DNA from: Flavobacterium undicola
GTDB taxonomy: Bacteria > Bacteroidota > Bacteroidia > Flavobacteriales > Flavobacteriaceae
Direction: 5' to 3'
Length of the DNA: 64,000 nucleotides
Assembly: GCF_009909155.2 (NCBI RefSeq)
Contig: NZ_JAAAPM020000001.1
Span: 62,001-126,000, forward strand
In this document: piece after piece, positions 36,177 through 49,391 of the stretch
How positions within the stretch are numbered: the stretch's first letter is position 1
Layout: each line of letters begins with the position of its first letter
Made by a program: the position numbers and the translations under genes
The notes under the pieces: model-generated
Told to the model about the DNA's origin: nothing
Database searches by the model: none
Seen by the model: the letters and a program-made list of their open reading frames with translations, nothing else

Positions 36177-39100
36177 TTATTTCTCTTTTACAATCCTAAC
36201 AGGACCTAACAATCCCGCTTTCAACAAATTCTCTGATTCAACTAAACGATAAGGAGCGGTTGTCCAAGTTAATCGTTCTTTTTCTGGTAATTTTTGATCA
36301 CCAATTAATCGATTCGCCCATGTATTGGTAATCTTTATAATAATCGTATTTTTTCCTTTTTTCAATGCTTGCGAAATATCCGTTTTATAAGGAAAAGTCC
36401 AAATCGTACCACAATCTTTGCCATTAATATTCACTTCTGCAATATTGGCAATGGTACCTAAATCAATCCAGATTTTATCAGCATCTTTTCCTTTCCAAAC
36501 AAAATCTTTTTTATAAACCGCTGTTCCCGAATAATATTTAATTTGGTCGTTTGTTGAAGTACTCCAATCAAAAAGTGTATTGATTTTCAATACTTCTTTC
36601 GGACCTTTAAATTCAGCATCGAATTGCAATTCCCAATTTTCATCTAAAGTTTGTACTGTTTGAAACTCAACACTGTTTTGATTTCCTTTCGCTGAAAGTG
36701 CTGCAGTTTCCTCTTTAAAAATAACAAAACCTGATTCATTTGCATCTAAAGTTAGCGAAACAATGGTTCTTCCATTTTCAATTTTCCAATTGGCTAATTC
36801 CGAACTTTTATCAGTTACCGGATTGTACCAAACTGGAACTTTTCCAGCAATTCGAAACGAAACTTCCAATTGTCTTTTTTCTTGGATTTGATTCGAAAGA
36901 AAATAAATTTCTTCGTCCCCATTTTTTCGGTGTGTCCAGGCAATCGAACTTCTGTCATTGTTTTTAGCATCCGAAAATAAAACATCTGCCTCGATTCCTA
37001 TTTTTGCAAAATCATTATCTAAAAACGGAAGCACAATAACTGTTCCTTTTCCTAGCTTCCATGAAGTAGAACCTTGCTCATTTTTAGTTGTCTCTTTTCC
37101 TTTTGTCCATAATTCGTCAACAACAGCCTGCCATTTTTTAGCCTCTAAATCCGATTGAAAACTTGGTGTATCCATTGGTTTTTCATCAATAAATACCGTA
37201 GCTCCTTCTTTTACTAATTGCAGTATTTTTTCGGCTGTAGCTAAAGAAATAATCTTATTTGGCGCCATTCTTCGACTTCCTGGAAACAATAAAGCTCCGT
37301 ATTCAATTCCGCCGCCAAAAGTCACTTTTCCATTTTCAACCTTCGCTCTGTTCAGTAAAACATCAGCATTAAAAGAATCGTATTGGTAGCCATTCATAGG
37401 ATTTACCCATTGTGATAAATCGGTATTATTTTTCGAATAGGTAACTTCTTTTGGCATTTTTGTTGTCGGCTGCCCTTCATTTTCTAATCGTATTTTTTCA
37501 CTTGCCACCCTTTCTTTTCCAAAAACATTTGGAATAAAAGGAAACAAACGATCTGGAACTAGCGAACGTGATGGCAAATCTTCGCCAATAAAAACCGCTA
37601 AATCCACCACTGGTTTTCCTTTTTGCAATTGCAATTGCACTCTTTGGCAATAATCAAACCAAGCTTTTCCTGGTTTCCACCAAGTTTGGTCTCTTTGAAC
37701 AAAAGTTCCAATATCGTCCAGAGTCATCCCCGGTTTTCTGTCTGTCCATGGATTATGAACAAAAACATGATAGAAAAAACGGTTGATTCCGAGTGCATAA
37801 TTTCTATCAGCCAGCGTTTTTAAATTCCCCGGATGTTCATCCCAATCCATTCGTAAAGCGGTAAAAGCTTCCGCTTGAATAATATCTTTTCCATAAATAT
37901 GTCCTCCCGAAATAGCGTCTAACATATCAAATGGCTTATCATGCGTAGGGCTTTTTAACCAAAATTCCCCGCTTGGATAATCCACATATTTAAAATGCAG
38001 CAAAGCATCGCTCATCATTGTTGGCGCCACATTTTCGGAACTAAACTTCACATTCGTTTTTTTAGCGATATCAGCAACCGTTCCATAAAAGTTATCGGCT
38101 ACTAATTCCGCTATTGTTTTTCGAACATCATATAAAACCTTTTCAGAAGTCGACACATTTTCGATAGGAATTCCAGCCATTACTGGCAAATAATCCACTA
38201 TATCATAACCGCGACGTTTTTTAAATTCTGCCTGAAAAACTGAAGACCAATTCTGGCTTCCGCATTCCCAGCTATCCAAATGTAAAATTTCCAATACTCT
38301 TGAAGCCAATTCAGGACCAGCGGTACGAATAGCTTCACCAAACCAATGATCCAGTTGAAAACGAATCAGCTCAGGATTGAATTTATCTACTTCCAAACCT
38401 TTTCCTGCTCCACCAGTAGCATTTTCATGCCCTGTAGAAGTGTGTCCCATTCGGATAATTTTCCATTTTCCTTTTGGTGCTTTCCAATTTAAATTGCCAT
38501 TAGCATCAACAAATTTTGAAATATTGATAAGGACTGATTTCTTAAACGAATCAGAATTCGGAATTTGTTCCGCAGTTGTTGTTGGACTCAATCGCCATAC
38601 AGCTCCTGATTTTCCTTCGAAATTATCAATTAAAGATTGGTTCGAAAGCGTGATTTTACTCACTTTTAAATTCTGTTTCCATTTGGCAAAATCCAAATCT
38701 TCTGCTCCAGGTTCAGTCCCTGTAACATCATAAACAAATCGGAAATATTTAGCCGTTACGGGTTTGATCGAATGTGTATGATGCGCATCCATATCTTGCC
38801 AACCGTGGCGCGGAGCAATCATTCTTTCGTGAAACTTAAAATGAACACCATCATCACTTACCTGAACAATTAGACGTTGTGCCTGAAAATCTCTGCCTTT
38901 AGTTTCAATTACAATCGATTTACAATTGAAAGGTTTTTCAAATTCATACTGAATCCATCCATCTTCGGCCAATCTAAAATTATCGTCTTTTTTAGCATCA
39001 GCCAAAAACGAAGCATCGGTATTGTTTGAAGTTGTAACCTTTGGTAATAATTCCTGCGAATTGATTGTATTTTCTTTTATCGGAATGGCAAAAGTGGCAA

Positions 39101-39602
39101 TGTCTTTATAGTATTCTTTATAATGCTCTGGAGCAGCCAACTTTCTAACAATAGTTTTTCCTCCAACTAATTCCGTTGTTGACCAAACTACTTTTTGCAT
39201 CGACATTTCGGGTGTAATCCAAGGTCCTCCAGCAACGGCAAAGCCATCGGCAGCATGAAACGCTAATTTTAACCCCAAACGATCCGCTTCGACGAAAGCC
39301 CAACGCACCATATCCCAAAATTCAGGACTCAGTTGTAAAACCGGCGGCTCTATTAATGGTGGAGTGCTCGGCCCTTTTATCGTCATCAAATAAGCACCTG
39401 CAATTCCAGCTTGTTTCATCGCTTCTAAGTCGGCAGTAATGCCCACTTTAGAATACGCCGATTTCATCCAATACCAATACACCCAAGGCTTTGAGGATTC
39501 AATTGTTGGCTGAAACAATACATTTTCTTTCTTATGAATTTCCTGTGCAGAAACTATTCCTGCAAGAAGTAGAATAAAAAAGAGGTGCTTTTTTTGAAAC
39601 AT
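36177..39602 (-). CDS. GH106 alpha-L-rhamnosidase
   Basis: A large secreted enzyme (1141 residues, signal ending AGIVSAQ). The GH106 opening is clear: SSKPWVYWYWMKSAYSKVGI, then DLEAMKQAGIAGAYLMTI and LAFHAADGFAVAGGPW. The barrel continues with ILHLDSWECGSQNW. The C-terminus is a galactose-binding-like sandwich (IANIAEVNINGKDCGTIWTFPYK) that usually completes the GH106 active-site region. RG-II-degrading PULs contain such enzymes for rhamnose at branch positions. The gene follows the GH2 gene with a covarying hairpin between them. Confidence 0.92.
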   Translation of the reverse strand: MFQKKHLFFILLLAGIVSAQEIHKKENVLFQPTIESSKPWVYWYWMKSAYSKVGITADLEAMKQAGIAGAYLMTIKGPSTPPLIEPPVLQLSPEFWDMVRWAFVEADRLGLKLAFHAADGFAVAGGPWITPEMSMQKVVWSTTELVGGKTIVRKLAAPEHYKEYYKDIATFAIPIKENTINSQELLPKVTTSNNTDASFLADAKKDDNFRLAEDGWIQYEFEKPFNCKSIVIETKGRDFQAQRLIVQVSDDGVHFKFHERMIAPRHGWQDMDAHHTHSIKPVTAKYFRFVYDVTGTEPGAEDLDFAKWKQNLKVSKITLSNQSLIDNFEGKSGAVWRLSPTTTAEQIPNSDSFKKSVLINISKFVDANGNLNWKAPKGKWKIIRMGHTSTGHENATGGAGKGLEVDKFNPELIRFQLDHWFGEAIRTAGPELASRVLEILHLDSWECGSQNWSSVFQAEFKKRRGYDIVDYLPVMAGIPIENVSTSEKVLYDVRKTIAELVADNFYGTVADIAKKTNVKFSSENVAPTMMSDALLHFKYVDYPSGEFWLKSPTHDKPFDMLDAISGGHIYGKDIIQAEAFTALRMDWDEHPGNLKTLADRNYALGINRFFYHVFVHNPWTDRKPGMTLDDIGTFVQRDQTWWKPGKAWFDYCQRVQLQLQKGKPVVDLAVFIGEDLPSRSLVPDRLFPFIPNVFGKERVASEKIRLENEGQPTTKMPKEVTYSKNNTDLSQWVNPMNGYQYDSFNADVLLNRAKVENGKVTFGGGIEYGALLFPGSRRMAPNKIISLATAEKILQLVKEGATVFIDEKPMDTPSFQSDLEAKKWQAVVDELWTKGKETTKNEQGSTSWKLGKGTVIVLPFLDNDFAKIGIEADVLFSDAKNNDRSSIAWTHRKNGDEEIYFLSNQIQEKRQLEVSFRIAGKVPVWYNPVTDKSSELANWKIENGRTIVSLTLDANESGFVIFKEETAALSAKGNQNSVEFQTVQTLDENWELQFDAEFKGPKEVLKINTLFDWSTSTNDQIKYYSGTAVYKKDFVWKGKDADKIWIDLGTIANIAEVNINGKDCGTIWTFPYKTDISQALKKGKNTIIIKITNTWANRLIGDQKLPEKERLTWTTAPYRLVESENLLKAGLLGPVRIVKEK

Positions 39603-39616
39603 TGCTATTCTTATTC

Positions 39617-39649
39617 AATCCTGTCAGGGTTCAAAACCCTGACAGGATT
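39617..39649. repeat. Covarying hairpin repeat, copy 3
   Basis: Arms AATCCTGTCAGGGTT and AACCCTGACAGGATT with a CAA loop. It lies 14 nt upstream of the GH106 start. The variable stem pair is G-C here. Confidence 0.87.
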
Positions 39650-39665
39650 TGGTTTACGTTAAAAA

Positions 39666-43090
<3,425 letters not shown>

Positions 43091-43093
43091 CTT

Positions 43094-44230
43094 TTATTTC
43101 TTTTCTTTTTTCTCTGGTGGTGCAACAAAGTTCATTTCACTCTTACCTATATCTTTTGAAGTCGCTACTGCAATTCCTCGTTGTTCTGCTTTATTTACCG
43201 CACAATAAAAATGGTATACTACACCGTTGTGTTTTACTACAAATGATTTATGGGCAAACATATTATCATACTGTTCTGAAGATTCAATCAAATTAGCACC
43301 TTTCCATTCTTTCCAGTTTACTAAGTCATTCGAAACAGCAAATCGGTTAAATGCTCCTTGATTCCAACCGGTCCAAAAAGCTCCAAAATAGAACATTACC
43401 CAGGTATCGTTAATGCGCTGAATAAAAGCATCACCTGTAATTCCTTTATGGTGATTTAGCAAAGCTTTTTTACCATAACGTTTCCAGGTTTTCATATCGT
43501 TAGAAACTGCCATACCAATACGTTCAGCACCTTTTGCCGGGTTCAAACTATCTCCACGGGCATTGTAATACATGATAAATTTACTTCCGGTAATTCGCTC
43601 TTTATCTTCAATCACCGAGTTTTTATACATCGTACTGTTGTCCCAAAAACTTACATCTTTATCTTTTGGCGTTAAAACAGGTTTAGGCAAACGTTCAAAT
43701 TCGTGCGCTTTGGTTGGTGATTCCTTAGTGTAAGCCATCCCGATTGATAAAACACCTGCTTCATATCCGGTGGTATTTCCACCAAAATAACTCATCCAGT
43801 ATTTATCATCGTATTTTTCCCATTTGTAGCTTCCGCCCCAAGTAGGGTCTTGTAATGAAATATAACCCGCTTTTTGGTTTACATCCCAATGCGTTTCATT
43901 TTCAGAAAATGACATTACTTTTCCTAAATGCTTCCAATGCAATAAATCATCACTTTCAGCCAACCACGTTTCATAACCTCTTCCATCATAAATCAAATAA
44001 GTCATAAACCATTTTCCATCTTTTCTAAAAACAGAAGGACAGTCCATTTTATAGGAGTTATCCGTTGGTACCATTACCAAACCGTATTTATAAGGTGTTT
44101 TAATTTCGTTATAAATCTCTTGCATTACATTCTCTGTAATTTCTCTTTTCTTCAATTTAGGAGAACAAGAAACTGCAAAAGCTGCAACTAATAGAATGGC
44201 AAAAAATGGAACTATTTTTATATTTTTCAT
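43094..44230 (-). CDS. GH43/GH130-like beta-propeller lipoprotein
   Basis: Lipoprotein signal with Cys22 (AFAVSC), then a propeller typical of the GH43/GH32/GH130 superfamily. Repeated blade motifs are DCPSVFRKDGKWFMTYLIYD, ETWLAESDDLLHWKHLG, AVSNDMKTWKRYG and AVSNDLVNWKEW. Candidate acids include Asp in the first DCPS motif and in GITGDAFIQRI. The family is often annotated simply as a glycosylase. I cannot place it in a numbered GH subfamily. The C-terminal tail is lysine-rich (PPEKKEKK). It sits directly upstream of GH2 with about 47 bp between, so co-expression is likely. Confidence 0.68.
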   Translation of the reverse strand: MKNIKIVPFFAILLVAAFAVSCSPKLKKREITENVMQEIYNEIKTPYKYGLVMVPTDNSYKMDCPSVFRKDGKWFMTYLIYDGRGYETWLAESDDLLHWKHLGKVMSFSENETHWDVNQKAGYISLQDPTWGGSYKWEKYDDKYWMSYFGGNTTGYEAGVLSIGMAYTKESPTKAHEFERLPKPVLTPKDKDVSFWDNSTMYKNSVIEDKERITGSKFIMYYNARGDSLNPAKGAERIGMAVSNDMKTWKRYGKKALLNHHKGITGDAFIQRINDTWVMFYFGAFWTGWNQGAFNRFAVSNDLVNWKEWKGANLIESSEQYDNMFAHKSFVVKHNGVVYHFYCAVNKAEQRGIAVATSKDIGKSEMNFVAPPEKKEKK

Positions 44231-44499
44231 TTAATAATTATTATCTTTCTTTTGAAATTCTTTGATTATTCAGATTCTTTTTCGAACAAAAGAAAATCCT
44301 ATAACTTTAATGCCAATTGACAAAGTTATCCAAAACCTACAACGATTTAGTATAAGATTTTCTCGAAATACTATAGCATATTATCATCGCCAAAAACAAT
44401 ATTTTTGCAGCTATCTTATTTTATTCTAAGCTCTAACAAATTTTACGCTAAAAGTCCGACTAAGATAAAATACTATCATAATCAGGCTTTAATTTTAAA
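44231..44499. promoter_or_regulatory. 269-bp spacer, possible internal promoter
   Basis: This is one of the larger spacers in the PUL, very AT-rich, without an open reading frame or a clear hairpin. On the minus strand TAACTTTG (about 44320-44327) matches the TAnnTTTG -7 consensus, but no TTG stands at the usual distance. It may carry an internal promoter for the 43094 gene and GH2. Otherwise I see nothing in it. Confidence 0.3.
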
Positions 44500-46185
44500 T
44501 TATTTATCGAATGCTTCTAATCTCGATTTAAGCACCTCTTGATTTAATTTCACTTTCACCATTCCTGTGGGATGAAATCTTTTTTTCAAATCAATTGCAT
44601 TGTACACAATTGTATAAACATCGTTTCCTTCGGGAATTAAACACAACGGAGTACGCATAATATCCCACCATTTAGCAACCTTAGTTTCTATAGGCCAATA
44701 ATGTGCTTCTGACCAATTTACTCCATCTTTAGACAGCGAATAGCCCATCATATTAGGCAAATGATGTCCCCAGCCGTCTGGTCCTCCATCAAAAATAGCG
44801 ATGTACAAACCATTTGGAAGTTGGCTCACAATAGGATTTTCGACAAATAAAGGATGTATCGACTTTATTGGTTCTAAACCTTTATTTAATCTTGTCCAAG
44901 GTCCTTCTAAACTATTGGATTCTGCCAAAGCCACAAACCAACCTTTTCCGGATTTCTTAGGATAATCAGCCCAAGTTTCGAATGGATAAGCTCCGCTGTA
45001 AAATCCAAACCATTTTTCGCCCACCTGATACGGAAAAAAAGAAGCCACTCCCTGACGTCCTTCCCAAGGCTGAGAGTCCAATCCTGGTTCCATAATAATT
45101 CCCATATCTTTATAAGGACCACCAATTCCATTAATTCCATCGACTGTTGATTCACAACGCCAAATACGGCCAAAAGAATGATTCGGCTGAATTTCTTTAT
45201 GAACCGTGTAAGCCAAATAATAGCCATACCATTTGTTTGCTTTTTTGTTAAAAACAGGCATGTAAGACCAAATTGCCCCACGACGATCGTTCATTGGATT
45301 ATCATCTTCCGTTAATGCATACGTTCCGCTGGCTTGATAAATGGTTGATTCGCGTTTCCAGTGGATTGCATCTTTACTGGTCCAATGTCCAATTTTAGTT
45401 TTTACACGGTCATAGTACATTTCGACGCCCACTTCTCCTGCTCTTTCTGTTGGAAACATGTGATACGTATCGCCTACTTTTACCACACGACCACCTTCAA
45501 AACCACCTTGAATTCCTTCAGTCCCTAGAAATCCTTCATCAATTACGGGTTTGTTTTCGCCGCCAATAATTCCGAACAAAGGTTTCTCATCTGAGAATCC
45601 TTCAACAATAAAAGTTGGATTCCAAAGCTTTCCATCAGGAAATTCAGCATTTCTAGAAACCAAATTTTGGCTACTTTTCACTGCACCTAAAACAACAAAT
45701 AATCCTTTTGTATTAGGCAAAATAGCGTGTGTCCCTTTCGAATAAGAAATCGCATATACATTTACCGCAGGCAAACCCGTAACGGTTACTCCATTTTCAA
45801 GAATCAGCTTTGCCTTATCAACCGTCGATACCTGTAAATAATCTTTGTTGTCTTTTTCCTGAAAAACACCAACAAGCAATTGTACATTCTCTTTGAATTT
45901 CAGTTTCAAAGGCGCATTCGTTCCATTTTTATATTGATCCAAAGGAAGCGTTACTCCTGTAAGTCCTTCTAATTCGGGAGCCAATCGGACAATATTGTTT
46001 TTACTATTCGAAAAAACATGCGCATATTGTGTGGTTTTGAACGTCTTGTAATCAGACTTCACCACTTCAAAAGGAGCCGATTTCCAAGCTGATTTTTTTA
46101 CAGCATTCGACTCTTGGCCTTGAGCCAGAAATGAAAAACTTAAAAAGAATAAGCCTAAAAATATCGATTTAATTTTTTTTATCAT
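44500..46185 (-). CDS. Secreted protein with N-terminal sandwich and GH43-like propeller
   Basis: A 561-residue protein with a signal peptide (SFLAQGQ). Residues of about 35-190 are a beta-rich domain (VQLLVGVFQEKDNKDYLQV). From about 215 on there is a propeller with GGFEGGRVVKVGDTYHMFP, GHWTSKDAIHWKRES, SYMPVFNKKANKWYGYYLAY, FVENPIVSQLPNGLYIAIF and GYSLSKDGVNWSE. The pattern is that of five-bladed glycosidases, with several Asp/Glu in blade-top positions (for example DDNPMNDRRGAIWSY). RG-II loci contain propeller enzymes of family GH143 and others. I cannot assign this one. A covarying hairpin sits 13 nt upstream of its start. Confidence 0.6.
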   Translation of the reverse strand: MIKKIKSIFLGLFFLSFSFLAQGQESNAVKKSAWKSAPFEVVKSDYKTFKTTQYAHVFSNSKNNIVRLAPELEGLTGVTLPLDQYKNGTNAPLKLKFKENVQLLVGVFQEKDNKDYLQVSTVDKAKLILENGVTVTGLPAVNVYAISYSKGTHAILPNTKGLFVVLGAVKSSQNLVSRNAEFPDGKLWNPTFIVEGFSDEKPLFGIIGGENKPVIDEGFLGTEGIQGGFEGGRVVKVGDTYHMFPTERAGEVGVEMYYDRVKTKIGHWTSKDAIHWKRESTIYQASGTYALTEDDNPMNDRRGAIWSYMPVFNKKANKWYGYYLAYTVHKEIQPNHSFGRIWRCESTVDGINGIGGPYKDMGIIMEPGLDSQPWEGRQGVASFFPYQVGEKWFGFYSGAYPFETWADYPKKSGKGWFVALAESNSLEGPWTRLNKGLEPIKSIHPLFVENPIVSQLPNGLYIAIFDGGPDGWGHHLPNMMGYSLSKDGVNWSEAHYWPIETKVAKWWDIMRTPLCLIPEGNDVYTIVYNAIDLKKRFHPTGMVKVKLNQEVLKSRLEAFDK

Positions 46186-46198
46186 TTTTACAGCATTT

Positions 46199-46231
46199 AA
46201 TCCTTTCAGGGTTTTGAACCCTGAAAGGATT
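46199..46231. repeat. Covarying hairpin repeat, copy 4
   Basis: Arms AATCCTTTCAGGGTT and AACCCTGAAAGGATT with a TTG loop. It lies 13 nt upstream of the start of the 44500-46185 gene. The variable stem pair is T-A, and the outer sequence is as in copy 3. Confidence 0.87.
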
Positions 46232-46249
46232 GAATTAATACCTAAATTT

Positions 46250-48451
46250 TTAAAGTGCTTTATAACTTACTTTATATTCAACATTTGGCTTAACCGTCAA
46301 TTGGTATTTGTTTTTAGCCAATTCTGTAATCGTTCCCGAATTGGTTTTTGGCTTGCTTTTACTTTCGAAAACCAATTTTCCTTCTCCTTCAGCCGCTTTT
46401 ACTTTGATTTCCGATTTGCTTACATACAAGGCCACTTCACCTTTTGGTGTTGGTACTTTTCCTTCCATCCATTGCAAACCACCTAAATTCGGTTTGATTT
46501 CATATTCAGCATAACCTGGAGCTGTTGGTTTTACACCTAAATAATATTTTCCTAGTAAATAAATTGGGCTAGAACCCCAGGCGTGGCAAAGACTTTTTCC
46601 ATAAGGGCGTCCGTACATTGCTAAATGTTCTGTTCCTTTTTTGTTTGGGTTGTATTCTTCCCAGAAAGAAGTAGCGCCTTCTTTTAACATTCCGCCCCAA
46701 TAGTCTTTCATTTCTTTCAACACATAATCCTGTTCGCCCATAGCACACAAGGCTTCCAACTCGTAAAAACGCATGTATGGTGTTGTGATTTGAAGAATTT
46801 TATCATTGAGCAACACCTTCTTTTTTATACTTTGTTTTTGTTCTTCATTAAAATAATTGAAAAAAATACCGAACATATTAGCATATCTGGTTACAATGTC
46901 TTGCATTTTACCATCAATACGCTGGTGCTTCATCACGTTTTCTTTTTTATCCCAAAACACCTCAAATAATTTTGTTTTTAAATCAACAGCTAATTTTTGA
47001 TACTGTTTTTGGTCTTCATTTTCACCTGCAATTTCAGCACTAACTGCCATAGCTTCTAAACTTCTCGCTAAAAGCATTTGCTCAAAACTAACCTCGCCGG
47101 TTTTTGGTAATCCGTTCGCCCAATCAATAAAAACCCAATCGCCTTCTAATGGTTCCAGGAATCCGTTTGTATTTCTTCTTTTTAAGCAGAATTCCATCAG
47201 TGATTTCATTCGTGGATAAAAAGTTTTAATAAATTTCGTATCGCCCGTGTGTAAATAGTAATCGTAAACACCCACAAACCAATACAGCGAATAATCCATT
47301 ATGATATTAACATGAGCCGTCACAGGTCCTTTACCACGAAGAGCCAACAGCGTTCGTTCTACGGAAGCCGAATCAAAGAATAAATAATAATTCATTAAAT
47401 AACTTTGATAAGCGTCACCAGACCAAACCCAGCGGTCACGTTTAATTCCGTCTATAAAAAATTCACGAGAAGTTAAATGCATGGTGTAAGCCGACACATC
47501 CCAAATTTTATTCAATTCTTGGTCTGAAGATTTGAATGCACCACGATGTTCTAATGGCAAATACTCATACAGCATCGAAATAGAATCATATTTTACCGTT
47601 GCATCTGCTTGTACCTGAACATAGCGGAATGCTTTGGATCCATTATGTGTGTATGTTTGTGGCTGGTTTCCATCAAAAGATAAGTGGTCTAGCGTTTCAC
47701 ATCTGGCAGAATCCAGAGCTTCCTCACGAGATTCGCCATAATAAAGTGCTACTTTACCTTTTCCTTTTAAACCGTGAATTTTAATATAACCAAAAGTTTC
47801 TTTACCAAAATCTACCAACTCACCAGCTCCTATTTTTTCTGTTTTTTTTGAGTTCAAAGGTTTGGTTGTTAGTTTAAACCCGGAAGGTTTATTCTCTGAT
47901 GAATCAAAATTCCAGGAACCAACAGGCACCCATGGTGTACCGGATTGTTGTGCTTTTCCAGCTTCATCAATCCAAAGTTTATCTTCATTGGTCACCTTCC
48001 AGGATGCATCCGATTTAACATACTTACCATCAATATAAATAGCTGGCAATACTTCCTGATTATATACTTTAAATGAAATTTTGTGTTTCCCGGCAGGAAT
48101 TTTTATTGATTTTGGCTGTCCGTAAACCTGAACACCATCTAAAAGTAATTGAAAAGATCCTTCCGAGTAGATTTTTACGTCGTCTGGTTCCGGAATATCT
48201 ACTTCTGTTTGAAAAGTTACCAAGGCATAAGGACTGTAATATTGCCAAAGCGGTGGAAATACCGCTTCGCGTTCTGTACGTCTTACCTGCATTTTATTGC
48301 TTAACCAAACTTCGAAATCTCCTGGGTACCAAACCCATGTAGCTTTTTTTTCTTTTGGCGTTACCTGAGCATTTACATTAACAAAAGCAAATGCCATTAC
48401 CAAAAGGGACAAAACCGTTAGAGACCTAAAAATTGAAAACTGGTTTTTCAT
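46250..48451 (-). CDS. GH78 alpha-L-rhamnosidase, shorter form (733 aa)
   Basis: Second GH78 of the locus. A signal peptide (ending VNVNAQ) is followed by N-terminal sandwiches, one with VKIYSEGSFQLLLDGVQVYG, and by the six-hairpin domain. The catalytic block DGIKRDRWVWSGDAYQSYL (334-352) replaces the DCPHREKLGWLEE form of the other GH78 and is typical of a separate GH78 subgroup. The end of the barrel (TSFWEEYNPNKKG; SLCHAWGSSPIYLLGKYYLG) and the C-terminal sandwich are complete. It is expected to act on a different alpha-L-rhamnosyl linkage from the 929-residue enzyme. Confidence 0.9.
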   Translation of the reverse strand: MKNQFSIFRSLTVLSLLVMAFAFVNVNAQVTPKEKKATWVWYPGDFEVWLSNKMQVRRTEREAVFPPLWQYYSPYALVTFQTEVDIPEPDDVKIYSEGSFQLLLDGVQVYGQPKSIKIPAGKHKISFKVYNQEVLPAIYIDGKYVKSDASWKVTNEDKLWIDEAGKAQQSGTPWVPVGSWNFDSSENKPSGFKLTTKPLNSKKTEKIGAGELVDFGKETFGYIKIHGLKGKGKVALYYGESREEALDSARCETLDHLSFDGNQPQTYTHNGSKAFRYVQVQADATVKYDSISMLYEYLPLEHRGAFKSSDQELNKIWDVSAYTMHLTSREFFIDGIKRDRWVWSGDAYQSYLMNYYLFFDSASVERTLLALRGKGPVTAHVNIIMDYSLYWFVGVYDYYLHTGDTKFIKTFYPRMKSLMEFCLKRRNTNGFLEPLEGDWVFIDWANGLPKTGEVSFEQMLLARSLEAMAVSAEIAGENEDQKQYQKLAVDLKTKLFEVFWDKKENVMKHQRIDGKMQDIVTRYANMFGIFFNYFNEEQKQSIKKKVLLNDKILQITTPYMRFYELEALCAMGEQDYVLKEMKDYWGGMLKEGATSFWEEYNPNKKGTEHLAMYGRPYGKSLCHAWGSSPIYLLGKYYLGVKPTAPGYAEYEIKPNLGGLQWMEGKVPTPKGEVALYVSKSEIKVKAAEGEGKLVFESKSKPKTNSGTITELAKNKYQLTVKPNVEYKVSYKAL

Positions 48452-48486
48452 ATAAGGTTATATTTATTATTAATTAATTTTATTGC

Positions 48487-49356
48487 TTATTTAAGTAAAA
48501 TGCTTTCATCATAAGTCACTACGTATTCTTTTTTACTTTCTAATTTTTCAACACCATTTTGAGTTAGAAAATTTGGACTTACTGATATTAAATTACCTCT
48601 ATAATTCATTTGATCAGGTTCGTGATAATAAATATCGAATGTAAAGCTATAGCGACCTCCATTTAATTCATCCATCACACCTATATAAGATTGAGGATTA
48701 ATAGTTTGCCCTATTTTCACAGCAATAGAATTTTCCTCAATACCTGAATAAGATGCGAAAGTTCCATCAGCATGTTCAACAATAATTTCTTTTCGTAGTA
48801 CTTTTTTAGTTTCTTGAGTTACCTCATCTTTATTAAATACTGTCAAAGTTCTTACATCAACAACAACTCCTTTTCTCATTCCAAAAACACTATCCTGATT
48901 GTTCGAATTAACAACATATTTTTTCCATTTTTCTGGACTAATACCTGGCCTAGTACCCCAATAAATCTTCACTTTTTTACCTTTTTTAAATGGTAGCATA
49001 TAAGTTACCGTAGAATCTAAAGTAGGATTAAGATATCCTTGGGTAACGGTATAACTATAGAAGAAATCAATTTTTTTATTCTTATCTAAGGGTTTTAATT
49101 TAAAAAGTAAACCTGAATTAGACGTAACATTCATATTAGGAATACTAGTAGTTTCAGAATTTTCTAATTTTGTAAAATGAATATCAACAATGAAACTCCC
49201 TATTCCTTCTTTTGTATATTTAAAATCGACACTATTATCCCCATTCCTAACAGGTGTAATAAAAATTCCAGGAGCTTGCGCATACAAACCATTCTTAATT
49301 ACCAGAGAAAAAAAGATTACTAAAATAACTAATTTACTTCTTGACATATTTTTCAT
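48487..49356 (-). CDS. Secreted protein with degenerate M23/LytM-like domain
   Basis: A signal peptide (NGLYAQ) precedes a beta-rich N-terminal half. The C-terminal part has the layout of an M23 (LytM) domain: FGMRKGVVVDVRT, EIIVEHADGTFASYSG, AVKIGQTINPQSYIGVMDE and YSFTFDIYYHE. The zinc ligands are missing: the usual YxHL is YSGI and the HLHFE motif is YSFTFDI. A peptidase activity is therefore unlikely, and a binding or structural role is more probable. It has no evident link to carbohydrate breakdown although it lies between GH78 and the symporter. The start could also be the ATG three codons inside. Confidence 0.65.
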   Translation of the reverse strand: MKNMSRSKLVILVIFFSLVIKNGLYAQAPGIFITPVRNGDNSVDFKYTKEGIGSFIVDIHFTKLENSETTSIPNMNVTSNSGLLFKLKPLDKNKKIDFFYSYTVTQGYLNPTLDSTVTYMLPFKKGKKVKIYWGTRPGISPEKWKKYVVNSNNQDSVFGMRKGVVVDVRTLTVFNKDEVTQETKKVLRKEIIVEHADGTFASYSGIEENSIAVKIGQTINPQSYIGVMDELNGGRYSFTFDIYYHEPDQMNYRGNLISVSPNFLTQNGVEKLESKKEYVVTYDESILLK

Positions 49357-49391
49357 GCTTTATTGTTATCTAACAAAAATATAAGAATTTT

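Noticed and set aside
44907..45281. 124-codon minus-strand frame inside the 44500-46185 gene
   Set aside because: It overlaps completely with a protein that has propeller motifs in another frame.
48487..49356. Active M23 peptidase
   Set aside because: Both zinc-binding motifs are missing, so enzymatic activity is not supported.
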